Assembly: GCF_015679265.1 (NCBI RefSeq)
Contig: NZ_CP064942.1
Location: 2,522,001-2,586,000 of the forward strand
Length of the DNA: 64,000 nucleotides
From: Pontivivens ytuae
GTDB taxonomy: Bacteria; Pseudomonadota; Alphaproteobacteria; Rhodobacterales; Rhodobacteraceae
Direction of reading: 5' to 3'
A model generated the notes under the pieces. That model worked only from the letters and a program-made list of their open reading frames with translations. It was not told the origin of the DNA and searched no databases. Positions 52,033 through 60,282 of the stretch are shown piece after piece. The position numbers and the translations under genes were made by a program. Each line of letters starts with the position of its first letter. The stretch's first letter is position 1.

Positions 52033-52731
52033 TCACTTGTCGGAGACGATGCGCCCGTCCTCCAGCGTGATGATCCGGTCGGCGAGCTCCAGGATGCGGT
52101 TGTCGTGCGTGACCATGACGGTCGTGGTGCCCCGCTCGCGACCCAGGGCCTTCAGCATCTCCACCACGTTGCGCCCGCTTTCCTTGTCGAGGGCGGCTGT
52201 GGGCTCGTCGGCGAAGACGATCTCGGGATTGCCGACGAGGGCGCGGGCCACCGCCACGCGCTGCTTCTGCCCGCCGGAGAGGTTGGCGGGCAGGTAGTCC
52301 ACCCGGTCGCCGAGGCCCACGAGCTCCAGCACATGGCGCGCCGCCTCGTTCTCCAACGCCTGATCGCGGGCGCGGCCATGGACCTGCAGGCCCATCAGCA
52401 CGTTCTGCCGCGCGGTCAGGCTGTCATGCAGGTTGTGCGCCTGGAAGATGAAGCCGAGGCGGCGGCGGAGCTGGACCTGCTGCTTCTCGCCTGCGCCGTT
52501 AAGCTCGGAGCCCAGGAGACTGACCGAGCCGTCCTGCACGTCGCGCAGGCAGCCCATCAACGTGAGCACCGTCGTCTTGCCGGAGCCCGAGGGTCCCATC
52601 AGGATCGTAAGGCTGCCGCGCGCGATGCTGACATTCACGTCGAAGATCGCCTGCTTGCGCGCGTCGCCCGCGCCGAACCAGTGGTTCAGGTTGCGCACGT
52701 CGATCGGGGCAGGGGCGTTCGAGATGTTCAT
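52033..52731 (-). CDS. ABC exporter ATPase, DevA/MacB-type
   Basis: 232 aa. Walker A is MGPSGSGKTTVLTLMG, the Q-loop is FIFQAHNLHDSLTARQNV, the signature is LSGGQKQRVAVARAL and Walker B is IVFADEPTAALD. Start 52731 is one base after the permease stop. It belongs to the three-gene DevBCA-like exporter. Confidence 0.92.
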   Translation of the reverse strand: MNISNAPAPIDVRNLNHWFGAGDARKQAIFDVNVSIARGSLTILMGPSGSGKTTVLTLMGCLRDVQDGSVSLLGSELNGAGEKQQVQLRRRLGFIFQAHNLHDSLTARQNVLMGLQVHGRARDQALENEAARHVLELVGLGDRVDYLPANLSGGQKQRVAVARALVGNPEIVFADEPTAALDKESGRNVVEMLKALGRERGTTTVMVTHDNRILELADRIITLEDGRIVSDK

Positions 52732-52732
52732 A

Positions 52733-53902
52733 TCAGAACAGGTCCGCCGGATCGGCCGAGGCGAGGCGCCGCGTCGCCACCGCACCCGACAGCGCGCAGG
52801 CCACGATTGTCCCGATCAGCACCGCGACCGCGGTGGTGATGGTCAGCGACATCGGCAGCGCCGTCATCGCCTCCATCCCCGCATAGAGGAGGAGGGCGAT
52901 CACCACCCCGGGAATGAAGCCGAGCACGGCGAGGACCAGCGCCTCCTCCAGCACGATGCCTAGGAAGAAGCCCTGCGAGTAGCCCATCGCCTTGAAGGTC
53001 GCGTATTCCTTGAGGTGGTCGGCCACATCCGTCGCCAGCACCTGGTAGACGATGACGATCCCCACCATGATGCCGATCACGACGCCGAAGCCGAAGATGA
53101 TGCCGGTGGGCCGCTCGGTGGTCTGGTAGCTCAGATCCTCCTGCGCTGCCGCGTCGAACGTGCGCACGCGCATCTGGTCGCCGATCCGCTCCTGCAGGCG
53201 GGCGGCGACGGCCTCCGCATCCGCGCCGCGGGCGGTGCGCAGCAGGACATGGTTCGGTGCGCCCGTGCTGCGGTTGGGAAAGAGCCGCAGGAAGGTCTGG
53301 TCGGAGGCGAACATGTAGCCGTCCGCGGCGAAGCCCACGCCGCCCTCGAACGTGTCGACAACGGTGACCGTCCGGCCCTCCAACTCGAAGATCATCGGGG
53401 TCTGGGGGCGGACCGCGGCGGCTTCCTCCGCCGTGAAACCGCGCGTCATCCGGTCGAGGATCGCGTAGTCCGCAAGGCGCAGCGGTGCGATCTGGGCGGC
53501 GAGGTCGGGCCGCAGGAAGCCCGACTTCTCCGTATCCACGCCGAAGACCTGCAGCGAGCGGTCGTTGTTGTTGTGGAGCCAGTCGCGGAATCCGATGAAG
53601 AGGGTCGTGCCGTCCACCACGTCCGGATCGGCAAGCGCCTCGAACAGGTACTGGCGCGGCACGTTGCTGCCCTCGGTCATCGTGTTGGCATCGTTGGCGG
53701 AAATCATGATGTCCGCCTCGAACATCTCGTAGCCTTGGATGATCGTGCTGTTGAGCGCGCCGAGGATCCCGAGCTGCACCAGCACCAGCACATCGGCGAA
53801 GGCGACCCCGGCAAGCGCCGCGAAGAGCCGCCCCTTGGAATGGGTGAGCTGCAGCCAGCCGACCGGCAGCCGCCCGATCAGGCGGGTGAGAAGCGCGATC
53901 AC
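52733..53902 (-). CDS. ABC exporter permease, DevC/FtsX type
   Basis: 389 aa with one N-terminal helix, a large periplasmic domain and three C-terminal helices, the MacB/FtsX topology. LTHSKGRLFAALAGVAFADVLVLVQLG is the DevC opening, and YATFKAMGYSQGFFLGIVLEEALVLAVLG is the conserved C-terminal region. It overlaps the adaptor gene by four bases. Confidence 0.9.
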   Translation of the reverse strand: MIALLTRLIGRLPVGWLQLTHSKGRLFAALAGVAFADVLVLVQLGILGALNSTIIQGYEMFEADIMISANDANTMTEGSNVPRQYLFEALADPDVVDGTTLFIGFRDWLHNNNDRSLQVFGVDTEKSGFLRPDLAAQIAPLRLADYAILDRMTRGFTAEEAAAVRPQTPMIFELEGRTVTVVDTFEGGVGFAADGYMFASDQTFLRLFPNRSTGAPNHVLLRTARGADAEAVAARLQERIGDQMRVRTFDAAAQEDLSYQTTERPTGIIFGFGVVIGIMVGIVIVYQVLATDVADHLKEYATFKAMGYSQGFFLGIVLEEALVLAVLGFIPGVVIALLLYAGMEAMTALPMSLTITTAVAVLIGTIVACALSGAVATRRLASADPADLF

Positions 53903-55128
53903 TGCGCGGTCCTCGTGTCGATCCGGGCGATGACTTCGAGATCCGTGAAGCGCGAGGCGATGATGGAGCTCGCCGTGTCGAGCCGGACGAGCACGTCGAT
54001 CACGCGCGCATCGGTATTGGCCGCCGTGTCGTCGGAGACGACGTCCTGCCGCCCGACCGTGAGCCCGATCCGCTCCACCGTGCCGTAGAGCGTCTCGCCC
54101 AGAGCGTCGGCGACCAGCTCGACCGCCTGGCCTGCATCGACGCCGCGGATCTGCGACTGGAAGACCTCGATCTCGGCCATCATCTGCGCGGTGTTGCCCA
54201 TTTCCAGGATGCCCTCACTGTCCGGCCGCTCCCCGGGCTGGAGGAAGATGTCGAGGATCGTGCCGTCGATGGGCGCGACAACCACGCCTTGCGACAGGTC
54301 CCGGCGCGCGCGGGCGAGGTCGGCCTCGGCTGCATCCACGTTGCGCTGGGCGACCAGCACGTCGGGCTGCTCGTCGATATTGTCGGTCTCGTAGCGCGAG
54401 AGGGTGGCGCGGGTGCGGGCAAGCTCCCGATCCGCCTCCCGCGCGGTGGCCTGCGCCTGGTCGAAGGATGCCTGGGTGGACACGCCGCGATCGCGCAGGG
54501 AGGTCGTGCGCTGCAGCTCGATCTCCGCCACCTCCGAGGCGGCCTCGGCCCGCTCCACATCGGCGCGCGCCTCCTCGATGGAGGTTGCGACGGACTGGCG
54601 GGTCTGGATCAGCGTAGCCTCGCGCACGGCGAGGTCGGCCTCCGCGGAAAGCACGGCGCTTTCCAGCACGTCGAGATTGTCGAGGATCGCGAGCCGGTCG
54701 CCGCGCACGACCGTATCGCCCTCGCTCACCAGCAGTTCGGCGAGCCGTGCGTCCCCTGCGCCGAAGGGTGGGGCGACGATGGTCTTGTCGCCCTCCGGCA
54801 TCAGGCGCGCGAGGCCCACAACATCGGTAGGCTGCAGCGTCTGCGCCATGTCCTCGGGCAGTTCCACATCGGGGGGCAGGGCGATGGGGTGCGAGGTGCC
54901 GCCGCCGGGCTGCAGCCCCGTCGCCTCGAAGAAGCGCTGCAGGCTGGGCGGCTGGTAGTAGAGGCCGACGATGCCGCCGATGGACAGCAGGATCATGACG
55001 AAGGGCACGAGGAAGACCGCGCGAAAGATCAGACGGCGGCGCCGGCGCGCGGGCCGCGCACCCCCCTCGTCGCGCTCGACTACCTCGAGAGGCAGGCCGG
55101 GGCGCGTTGCGTCGGCGGTCTCGGTCAT
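53899..55128 (-). CDS. Membrane-fusion adaptor, DevB/HlyD type
   Basis: 409 aa. It has a membrane anchor at about 33-58 (FRAVFLVPFVMILLSIGGIVG), a lipoyl/barrel half (VAPPFGAGDARLAELLVSEGDTV), a coiled coil about 150-250, and a second barrel half with VVAPIDGTILDIFLQPGE. It links the DevC/DevA pair to an outer-membrane TolC-like channel not encoded here. It is divergent from tetR. Confidence 0.9.
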   Translation of the reverse strand: MTETADATRPGLPLEVVERDEGGARPARRRRRLIFRAVFLVPFVMILLSIGGIVGLYYQPPSLQRFFEATGLQPGGGTSHPIALPPDVELPEDMAQTLQPTDVVGLARLMPEGDKTIVAPPFGAGDARLAELLVSEGDTVVRGDRLAILDNLDVLESAVLSAEADLAVREATLIQTRQSVATSIEEARADVERAEAASEVAEIELQRTTSLRDRGVSTQASFDQAQATAREADRELARTRATLSRYETDNIDEQPDVLVAQRNVDAAEADLARARRDLSQGVVVAPIDGTILDIFLQPGERPDSEGILEMGNTAQMMAEIEVFQSQIRGVDAGQAVELVADALGETLYGTVERIGLTVGRQDVVSDDTAANTDARVIDVLVRLDTASSIIASRFTDLEVIARIDTRTAQ

Positions 55129-55142
55129 CGGTGCACCTCTTG

Positions 55143-55162
55143 CTTACTGACCGGTCAGTAAG
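55143..55162. promoter_or_regulatory. Putative TetR-family operator, perfect 20-bp palindrome
   Basis: CTTACTGACC-GGTCAGTAAG is a perfect palindrome with no spacer in the 47-nt gap between the adaptor gene and tetR. It sits 13 nt before the tetR start, a placement suited to autoregulation and repression of the exporter. Confidence 0.88.
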
Positions 55163-55175
55163 TTAGGAAGGAGAT

Positions 55176-55808
55176 GTGAGCAAAGCAACCCCAGCCCCCC
55201 GCCGATTGCCGAAAGAAGATCGGATGGCCCAGATCCTGTCCGCTGCCCTCAGCGAGTTCGCCGAGATGGGCTACGAAGGCGCGCGGCTCGACGCGATTGC
55301 GGAGCGGGCCGGGATCTCGAAACCCACGATCTACCTCTACTTCGACAACAAGGAGGCGCTGTTCACCGAGGTGATCGAGAACACGATCACCCGCACGATC
55401 CGCGAAGCCTCCGAAGCGGTGGAGCTTGCCGACGGTACGACGGAGGAGGCGCTGCGGCTGATCCTGGGGCTTGCCTACGACCACTTCATCGACACGGAAC
55501 TGATGTCGATCATGCGCCTCCTGATCGCGGAGGGCGGGCGTTTTCCGGAGCTTCTGGAGACCTACCACAAGGTCGCCTTCACCCAGGGCCGCGCCTTGAT
55601 GCAGGGCGTCCTGAGGCGCGGCGTAGCACGAGGTGATCTGCGCCCCAGTCCCGCAATCGAGACGCCGGAGCTGGTGATCGCACCGGCGGTGTTCCTCTCC
55701 ATCTACCGCATGACCTTCAACCGCTTCGCCCCGATCGACAAGGAAGAGTTCCTGGGCGCGCATCTCGACATCATCCTCAACGGGATCCGCGCGGAAGAAC
55801 ACGCATAG
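55176..55808 (+). CDS. TetR/AcrR-family transcriptional regulator
   Basis: 210 aa with a GTG start and AAGGAG 5 nt upstream. The N-terminal helix-turn-helix is ILSAALSEFAEMGYEGARLDAIAERAGISKPTIYLYFDNKEALF-like (helix 3 AGISKPTIYLYF), and the C-terminal ligand domain resembles TetR_C AefR-type proteins. It probably represses the divergent DevBCA-like exporter and itself through the adjacent palindrome. Confidence 0.93.
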   Translation: MSKATPAPRRLPKEDRMAQILSAALSEFAEMGYEGARLDAIAERAGISKPTIYLYFDNKEALFTEVIENTITRTIREASEAVELADGTTEEALRLILGLAYDHFIDTELMSIMRLLIAEGGRFPELLETYHKVAFTQGRALMQGVLRRGVARGDLRPSPAIETPELVIAPAVFLSIYRMTFNRFAPIDKEEFLGAHLDIILNGIRAEEHA

Positions 55809-55864
55809 CGTGTATTCAGGGGCTTCCGATCAAGTCTCGCGGCACGTCATTTCACACGCTGAAA

Positions 55865-55883
55865 TCCGCATGACAAATGCGGA
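55865..55883. repeat. Inverted repeat upstream of first RTX gene
   Basis: TCCGCAT-GACAA-ATGCGGA, a perfect 7-5-7 inverted repeat in the relatively AT-rich gap (55809-55976). It may be the tetR terminator stem or an operator; no T-tract follows. Confidence 0.45.
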
Positions 55884-55946
55884 CAATACACTGAAAAGTC
55901 TAGCTTAATTCCGAAAATGCAATCGGTGCTCCATGATACCTTGCGC

Positions 55947-55961
55947 ACACGTTTAACGTGT
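55947..55961. promoter_or_regulatory. Inverted repeat ACACGTT-T-AACGTGT before RTX gene
   Basis: A perfect 7-1-7 palindrome ends 2 nt before the GGGAG ribosome-binding site of the first RTX gene. It could be an operator or a structure that hides the SD. Confidence 0.5.
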
Positions 55962-55976
55962 ATGGGAGCATTCGTT

Positions 55977-57224
55977 ATGGAAGTTGTTCTGGAGGGGACC
56001 GAGGGTCCTGACCGCCTGTTCGGCGGCAGCGCCCCGGAGCGCATCATCGGGCTTGGCGGAGATGACACGATCTCCGGCGGGCTGGGCGTCGACACGATGA
56101 GCGGCGGGGCCGGCGTCGACACGATCGACTTCGACTACACGGGCGCCGATGTCGACATCAATCTGGAGACCGGCCGCGCGCTGTTCTTCAACGGCGTGCT
56201 CGAGCGGATCTTCAGCTTCGAGAACGTGGTGGGCTCGACCGGCGACAACCTCATCACCGGCAGCGACGACGACAACGTGCTCTACGGCAACGAGGGCAAC
56301 GACACCCTGATCGGCGGCCTCGGCATCGACAGCTTCGATGGCGGCGCGGGGATCGACACGGTCGACTTCTCCTATACGTCGGCGGACGTGGATATCAATT
56401 TGAATGCGTCGGACGGGGATGGGCCTACGGGCGCGACCTTCGCCAACGGTGTCTTCGAGTCGATCGTGAACGTTGAGAACGTGATCGGGACGAACGGATC
56501 CAACGTGATCACAGCCAGCAATGCCGCCGCACGGCTGGAGGGTCTGGGCGGCAACGATGTCCTCAACGGTTCCTTCCGCGCGGATGTTCTGCTCGGCGGC
56601 AGCGGCAACGATGTCATCGACGGGTTCGGCGGTGCCGATACGATCGAAGGCGGGTCGGGCAACGATACCATCTCGAGCGGAGAAGAAGCGGATGCCGGCG
56701 GTATCATCTTCGGCGGCTCAGGTGACGACGTCATTTTCACGTCTGGCGAACTCACGACCCGCGCGTTCGGCGAGGATGGCGACGACCGCTTCTTTGGCGT
56801 CGATGGTCAGACCGAGGGACCGACCGATGACTTCTTCGACGGTGGCGCCGGCAATGACTTCATGAACGGCTCCGCCGGAGATGACACGATGATCGGCGGT
56901 GATGGCAACGACGTGATCGCCGACAGCACGGAGTTTGACGATCTGGATTTCGGCACCGGAGACGACGTGATGACCGGAGGGGCCGGGTCTGACACCTTCC
57001 GGTTCCGCAATGATGCGGGCCGGGACACGATCACCGACTTCACCCAGGGGGAGGATCTCATTGATCTGACAGCGTTTAACGAAAGCTTCGACGATCTCGA
57101 TATCCAGATATTCGCCGACCGCACGGAAATCCTGTTGGAAGAGGCCGATCCGGGGGATCCCGGTTCCCTGATCGTACTCGCAGGTTTCACCGATACACTG
57201 ACCGAGGACGACTTCCTCCTCTGA
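55977..57224 (+). CDS. RTX (hemolysin-type calcium-binding repeat) protein 1
   Basis: 415 aa starting MEVVLEGTEGPDRLFGG, chosen by SD GGGAG at 55964-55968 and by likeness to the start of its paralogue. Calcium-binding nonapeptides GGxGxDxUx recur (GGLGVDTMSGGAGVDTIDF, GGSGNDVIDGFGGADTIEG, GGDGNDVI). The C-terminus FRNDAGRDTITDFTQGEDLIDL then DDFLL is typical of type I secretion substrates. There is no catalytic domain. Probably a secreted surface or matrix protein. Confidence 0.9.
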   Translation: MEVVLEGTEGPDRLFGGSAPERIIGLGGDDTISGGLGVDTMSGGAGVDTIDFDYTGADVDINLETGRALFFNGVLERIFSFENVVGSTGDNLITGSDDDNVLYGNEGNDTLIGGLGIDSFDGGAGIDTVDFSYTSADVDINLNASDGDGPTGATFANGVFESIVNVENVIGTNGSNVITASNAAARLEGLGGNDVLNGSFRADVLLGGSGNDVIDGFGGADTIEGGSGNDTISSGEEADAGGIIFGGSGDDVIFTSGELTTRAFGEDGDDRFFGVDGQTEGPTDDFFDGGAGNDFMNGSAGDDTMIGGDGNDVIADSTEFDDLDFGTGDDVMTGGAGSDTFRFRNDAGRDTITDFTQGEDLIDLTAFNESFDDLDIQIFADRTEILLEEADPGDPGSLIVLAGFTDTLTEDDFLL

Positions 57225-57245
57225 CAGGCTGCGAACAGATGCATT

Positions 57246-57269
57246 GGCTCCGGTCCTTCGGCCGGGGCC
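57246..57269. terminator. Hairpin between the two RTX genes
   Basis: GGCTCCGG, an 8-nt loop and CCGGGGCC (one G-T pair) 22 nt after the first RTX stop. There is no T-tract. The arms resemble the GTCCCGGC palindrome of the dispersed elements. Confidence 0.4.
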
Positions 57270-57293
57270 GGTGCGGTATTGGAGAGGTAGGCC

Positions 57294-58622
57294 ATGCAGA
57301 TCGTTCTGAGAGGAACCGACGGCAACGATGCGCTGAAGGGCGACGAGGAGGGCGAGCGGATCATCGGCCTCGGTGGCGACGACACCATTATCGGTGATCT
57401 CGGCATCGACACCATGGATGGCGGCGCGGGGACCGACACGATCAGCTACGACTACACGCCCGCCGATCTCATCATCAACCTCGAGACGGGCCGCGCCCTC
57501 TTCGCCAACGGCGTGCTGGAGCGGATCACGAATTTCGAGAACGCCATCGGCTCGCGCGGCGACAACCTGATCCGTGGGACGGAGGGCGACAACGTGCTCT
57601 CCGGTCTTGCGGGGAACGACACGCTGATCGGCGATCTGGGCATCGACAGCTTCGACGGCGGCGCCGGGATCGACACGGTCGATTTCTCTTATACCGGCGC
57701 GGACGTGGACATCGTGTTGGGGCAGAGTGATCCGTTCGGTGATGGTGGTAGCCAGCTGGGACAGGCGACCTTCGCCAACGGGGTCGTGGAGACCATCGCC
57801 AACGTAGAGAACGCCATTGGCACGAGTGGGCGGAATGCAATCATTGCCGGAGAGGCGGCCGCGCGGCTGGAAGGGCTGGGCGGAGACGATTTTCTGGCGG
57901 GCTCGGAGCGCGCGGATTTTCTGGATGGCGGCAGCGGCGATGATGTTCTGCGGGGTGGGCGTGGTGACGACACGCTGATTGGCGGCAGTGGCAATGACAC
58001 AATAGATGGCGGGGAGGGTACGGGGTCGGACACGATCCTCGCGGGCAGCGGCAACGACGAGATCACTCTCGTCGACGAAGCGTTCCGGGCTTTCGTCGAT
58101 GCCGGCGAGGGCGATGACCGCGTCTTTCTCGACGGCAGACAGCACACCGTTCTGGCCGGTGCGGGTGACGACTATATCGAAGGTGTGGACGATCTGGGCA
58201 CGCGGCTCGGCGGCAGCAAGCTTGTGGAGGGCGGTGCGGGCAACGACACGATCCTTGCCGGCACCGGCAACGACACGTTGGATGGCGGGGACGGGAACGA
58301 TGTGCTCTTCGGCTCCGGCGGCGGCCAGATCTTCAGCAACAATTCAGGCAATGATCTGCTGACCGGCGGCGCGGGCGCTGACCAGTTCATCTTCGGCCGT
58401 AGTGCGGGCCGCGATACGATCACCGACTTCACTCAAGGCGAAGACCTGATCGACCTGTCGGAACTGGGACGTGAGCTTGACGGCTTCGCTATCACGCAGC
58501 GGGACGGCGGTACGGAGATTTTCATCTCGGCCGGTCCCGCCGAATTTGGCGGGCTCGCTGACAACCTGGTCTTTCTCGACAGGTTCACCGGCGCGCTGAT
58601 GGAGGACGACTTCATTCTGTAG
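57294..58622 (+). CDS. RTX (hemolysin-type calcium-binding repeat) protein 2
   Basis: 442 aa, tandem paralogue of the preceding gene. N-terminal halves match closely (ERIIGLGGDDTI, LETGRALFANGVLERI, IDSFDGGAGIDTVDFSYT). Repeats include GGSGDDVLRGGRGDDTLIGG-type nonapeptides, and the C-terminus is FGRSAGRDTITDFTQGEDLIDL then DDFIL. GGAGAGG precedes the start. It is probably secreted by a type I system, but no HlyB-type fused ABC transporter gene is present nearby. Confidence 0.9.
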   Translation: MQIVLRGTDGNDALKGDEEGERIIGLGGDDTIIGDLGIDTMDGGAGTDTISYDYTPADLIINLETGRALFANGVLERITNFENAIGSRGDNLIRGTEGDNVLSGLAGNDTLIGDLGIDSFDGGAGIDTVDFSYTGADVDIVLGQSDPFGDGGSQLGQATFANGVVETIANVENAIGTSGRNAIIAGEAAARLEGLGGDDFLAGSERADFLDGGSGDDVLRGGRGDDTLIGGSGNDTIDGGEGTGSDTILAGSGNDEITLVDEAFRAFVDAGEGDDRVFLDGRQHTVLAGAGDDYIEGVDDLGTRLGGSKLVEGGAGNDTILAGTGNDTLDGGDGNDVLFGSGGGQIFSNNSGNDLLTGGAGADQFIFGRSAGRDTITDFTQGEDLIDLSELGRELDGFAITQRDGGTEIFISAGPAEFGGLADNLVFLDRFTGALMEDDFIL

Positions 58623-58635
58623 CGGCGACGACATG

Positions 58636-58655
58636 GCGGGCCGAGAGTGGCCCGC
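58636..58655 (+). terminator. Hairpin after second RTX gene
   Basis: GCGGGCC-GAGAGT-GGCCCGC begins 13 nt after the RTX stop and is followed by TTCCC. It is a possible terminator without a full T-tract. Confidence 0.5.
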
Positions 58656-58708
58656 TTCCCCGTGACGGCCCCTTCATTCCCGCGTAAGGAGGGGCGATTA
58701 CGGGGAGA

Positions 58709-60250
58709 ATGATGCGACCGATCCGACTGCTTTCCGCCTTTCTCACCGTCGGGGGATGGACGCTGGCGAGCCGTGTTCTGGGCTTTGCGCGGGACATTCT
58801 GATTGCGGCCTTCCTCGGCGCGGGGCCGGTGGCGGAGGCGTTCCTCGTCGCGTTCTCGCTGCCCAACATGTTCCGCCGGTTCTTTGCCGAGGGGGCGTTC
58901 AACACCGCGTTCGTCCCGATGTTCTCCAAGAAGCTGGAGCGGGGAGAGGGGGCGCTGGCCTTTGCGCGTGATGCGTTCTCGGGCCTTGCGGGGCTGCTGA
59001 TCGTGTTCACGCTGGTCGCACAGCTCGCCATGCCGGGGCTGGTGCTCCTGATGGCGGCGGGATTCGCGGATGATGCGCGCTTCGATCTGGCCGTCGACAT
59101 GGGGCGGATCGTCTTTCCCTACATCCTGTTCATCTCGCTGGCCGCCCTGCTGTCCGGCGTCCTGAACGCAACAGGGCATTTCGTGGCGGCGGCGGCGGCA
59201 CCGGTGCTGCTCAACATCATCCTCGTCGCCGCGATGCTCGGCGGGCGGGCTGCGGGGATCGATATCGGGACGGCGCTGACTTGGGGCGTGCCGCTTGCGG
59301 GCATCGCGCAGATGGCGCTGGTGTGGGAGGCGGCGCGGCGCGCGGGCTACCTGGTCGTGCCCCACCGGCCGCGCCTCACGCCGGAGCTGAAGCGGCTGGC
59401 GGTCGTCGCCTTTCCGGCGGCGCTGGCGGGCGGGGTGATGCAGATCAACCTGCTGGTGGGCCGGCAGGTCGCGAGCTTCTTCGACGGGGCGGTGGCGTGG
59501 CTGAACTATGCCGATCGGCTCTACCAGCTGCCGCTGGGTGTGGTCGGGATCGCTATTGGCGTGGTGCTGCTGCCGGACCTGTCCCGCCGCCTGGGCGCCG
59601 GGGACGATGCGGGCGGGCGCGACGCGGTCAATCGCGCGGCGGAGTTCGCGCTGGCGCTTGCACTGCCCGCGGCGGTGGCGCTGATGATCGTGCCGGGGCC
59701 GCTGGTCAGCGTGCTGTTCGAGCGCGGCGAGTTCTCCGCAAGCGACGCCGTGGCGACGGCGCAGGCGGTGGCTATATATGGCGCGGGGCTGCCGGCCTTC
59801 GTCCTGATCAAGGTGCTCTCCCCGGTCTTCTTCGCACGGGAGGATACGCGCACTCCCTTCCGCTTCGCCGTCGTCGCGATGGTGGTGAACGTCGTGGTGG
59901 CGGTGGGCGGTGCCTGGGTCGTCGGCTTCACGGCCGCCGCCTGGGGGACGACGCTTGCGGCCTGGGTCAACTTCGCGCTGCTCTGGCGGTCGGCCGCGCA
60001 GTTCGGCGATGCGGCGCGGATGGATGCGCGGCTGACGCGGGCGCTGCCGCGGATCCTCGGCGCCACGCTGGTGATGGGGGCGGGCCTCTTCGCCTTCGCC
60101 ACGCTCGCCGCCGACTGGTTCGAGGTGGGCGGGCTGCGCTACCTCGCGCTGCTGCTGCTCGTCGGCGGCGGGGCAGTGCTTTACGGTCTGGCGGCGATTG
60201 CCAGCGGGGGTGTGAGCCTGTCGGGCCTCAGGGGAGCGTTGCGGCGGTGA
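58709..60250 (+). CDS. murJ: Lipid II flippase MurJ (MviN)
   Basis: 513 aa with about 14 hydrophobic segments. The family opening is SAFLTVGGWTLASRVLGFARDILIAAFLGAG, with SLPNMFRRFFAEGAFNTAFVP, LYQLPLGVVGIAIGVVLLPDLSRR and PVFFAREDTRTP. It flips lipid II for peptidoglycan synthesis. GGGGAG precedes the first ATG. murJ usually follows glnD closely in this group, but here accessory genes lie between. Confidence 0.96.
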   Translation: MMRPIRLLSAFLTVGGWTLASRVLGFARDILIAAFLGAGPVAEAFLVAFSLPNMFRRFFAEGAFNTAFVPMFSKKLERGEGALAFARDAFSGLAGLLIVFTLVAQLAMPGLVLLMAAGFADDARFDLAVDMGRIVFPYILFISLAALLSGVLNATGHFVAAAAAPVLLNIILVAAMLGGRAAGIDIGTALTWGVPLAGIAQMALVWEAARRAGYLVVPHRPRLTPELKRLAVVAFPAALAGGVMQINLLVGRQVASFFDGAVAWLNYADRLYQLPLGVVGIAIGVVLLPDLSRRLGAGDDAGGRDAVNRAAEFALALALPAAVALMIVPGPLVSVLFERGEFSASDAVATAQAVAIYGAGLPAFVLIKVLSPVFFAREDTRTPFRFAVVAMVVNVVVAVGGAWVVGFTAAAWGTTLAAWVNFALLWRSAAQFGDAARMDARLTRALPRILGATLVMGAGLFAFATLAADWFEVGGLRYLALLLLVGGGAVLYGLAAIASGGVSLSGLRGALRR

Positions 60251-60254
60251 GCTT

Positions 60255-60282
60255 GCGTATTTGGGGAAAGATGAAGGCATGA
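60255..60282 (+). promoter_or_regulatory. GCGTATTTGGGGAAAGATGAAGGC motif with 3-codon micro-ORF
   Basis: A 24-nt motif (60255-60278) directly precedes the glycosyltransferase ATG. Its GGGGAAAG-ATG-AAG-GCA-TGA forms a Met-Lys-Ala stop micro-ORF whose TGA overlaps the next ATG (ATGA). Similar motifs occur at 25301-25324, 62641-62661 and 62697-62720. Confidence 0.5.

Noticed and set aside
52033..58622. Complete type I secretion operon for the RTX proteins
   Set aside because: The ABC genes are DevA/DevC type (separate ATPase and FtsX-like permease), not a HlyB-type fused transporter, and a TetR gene separates them from the RTX genes.
55977..58622. CRISPR-like direct repeats
   Set aside because: The repeated DNA encodes calcium-binding nonapeptides in frame; there are no uniform repeats and spacers.
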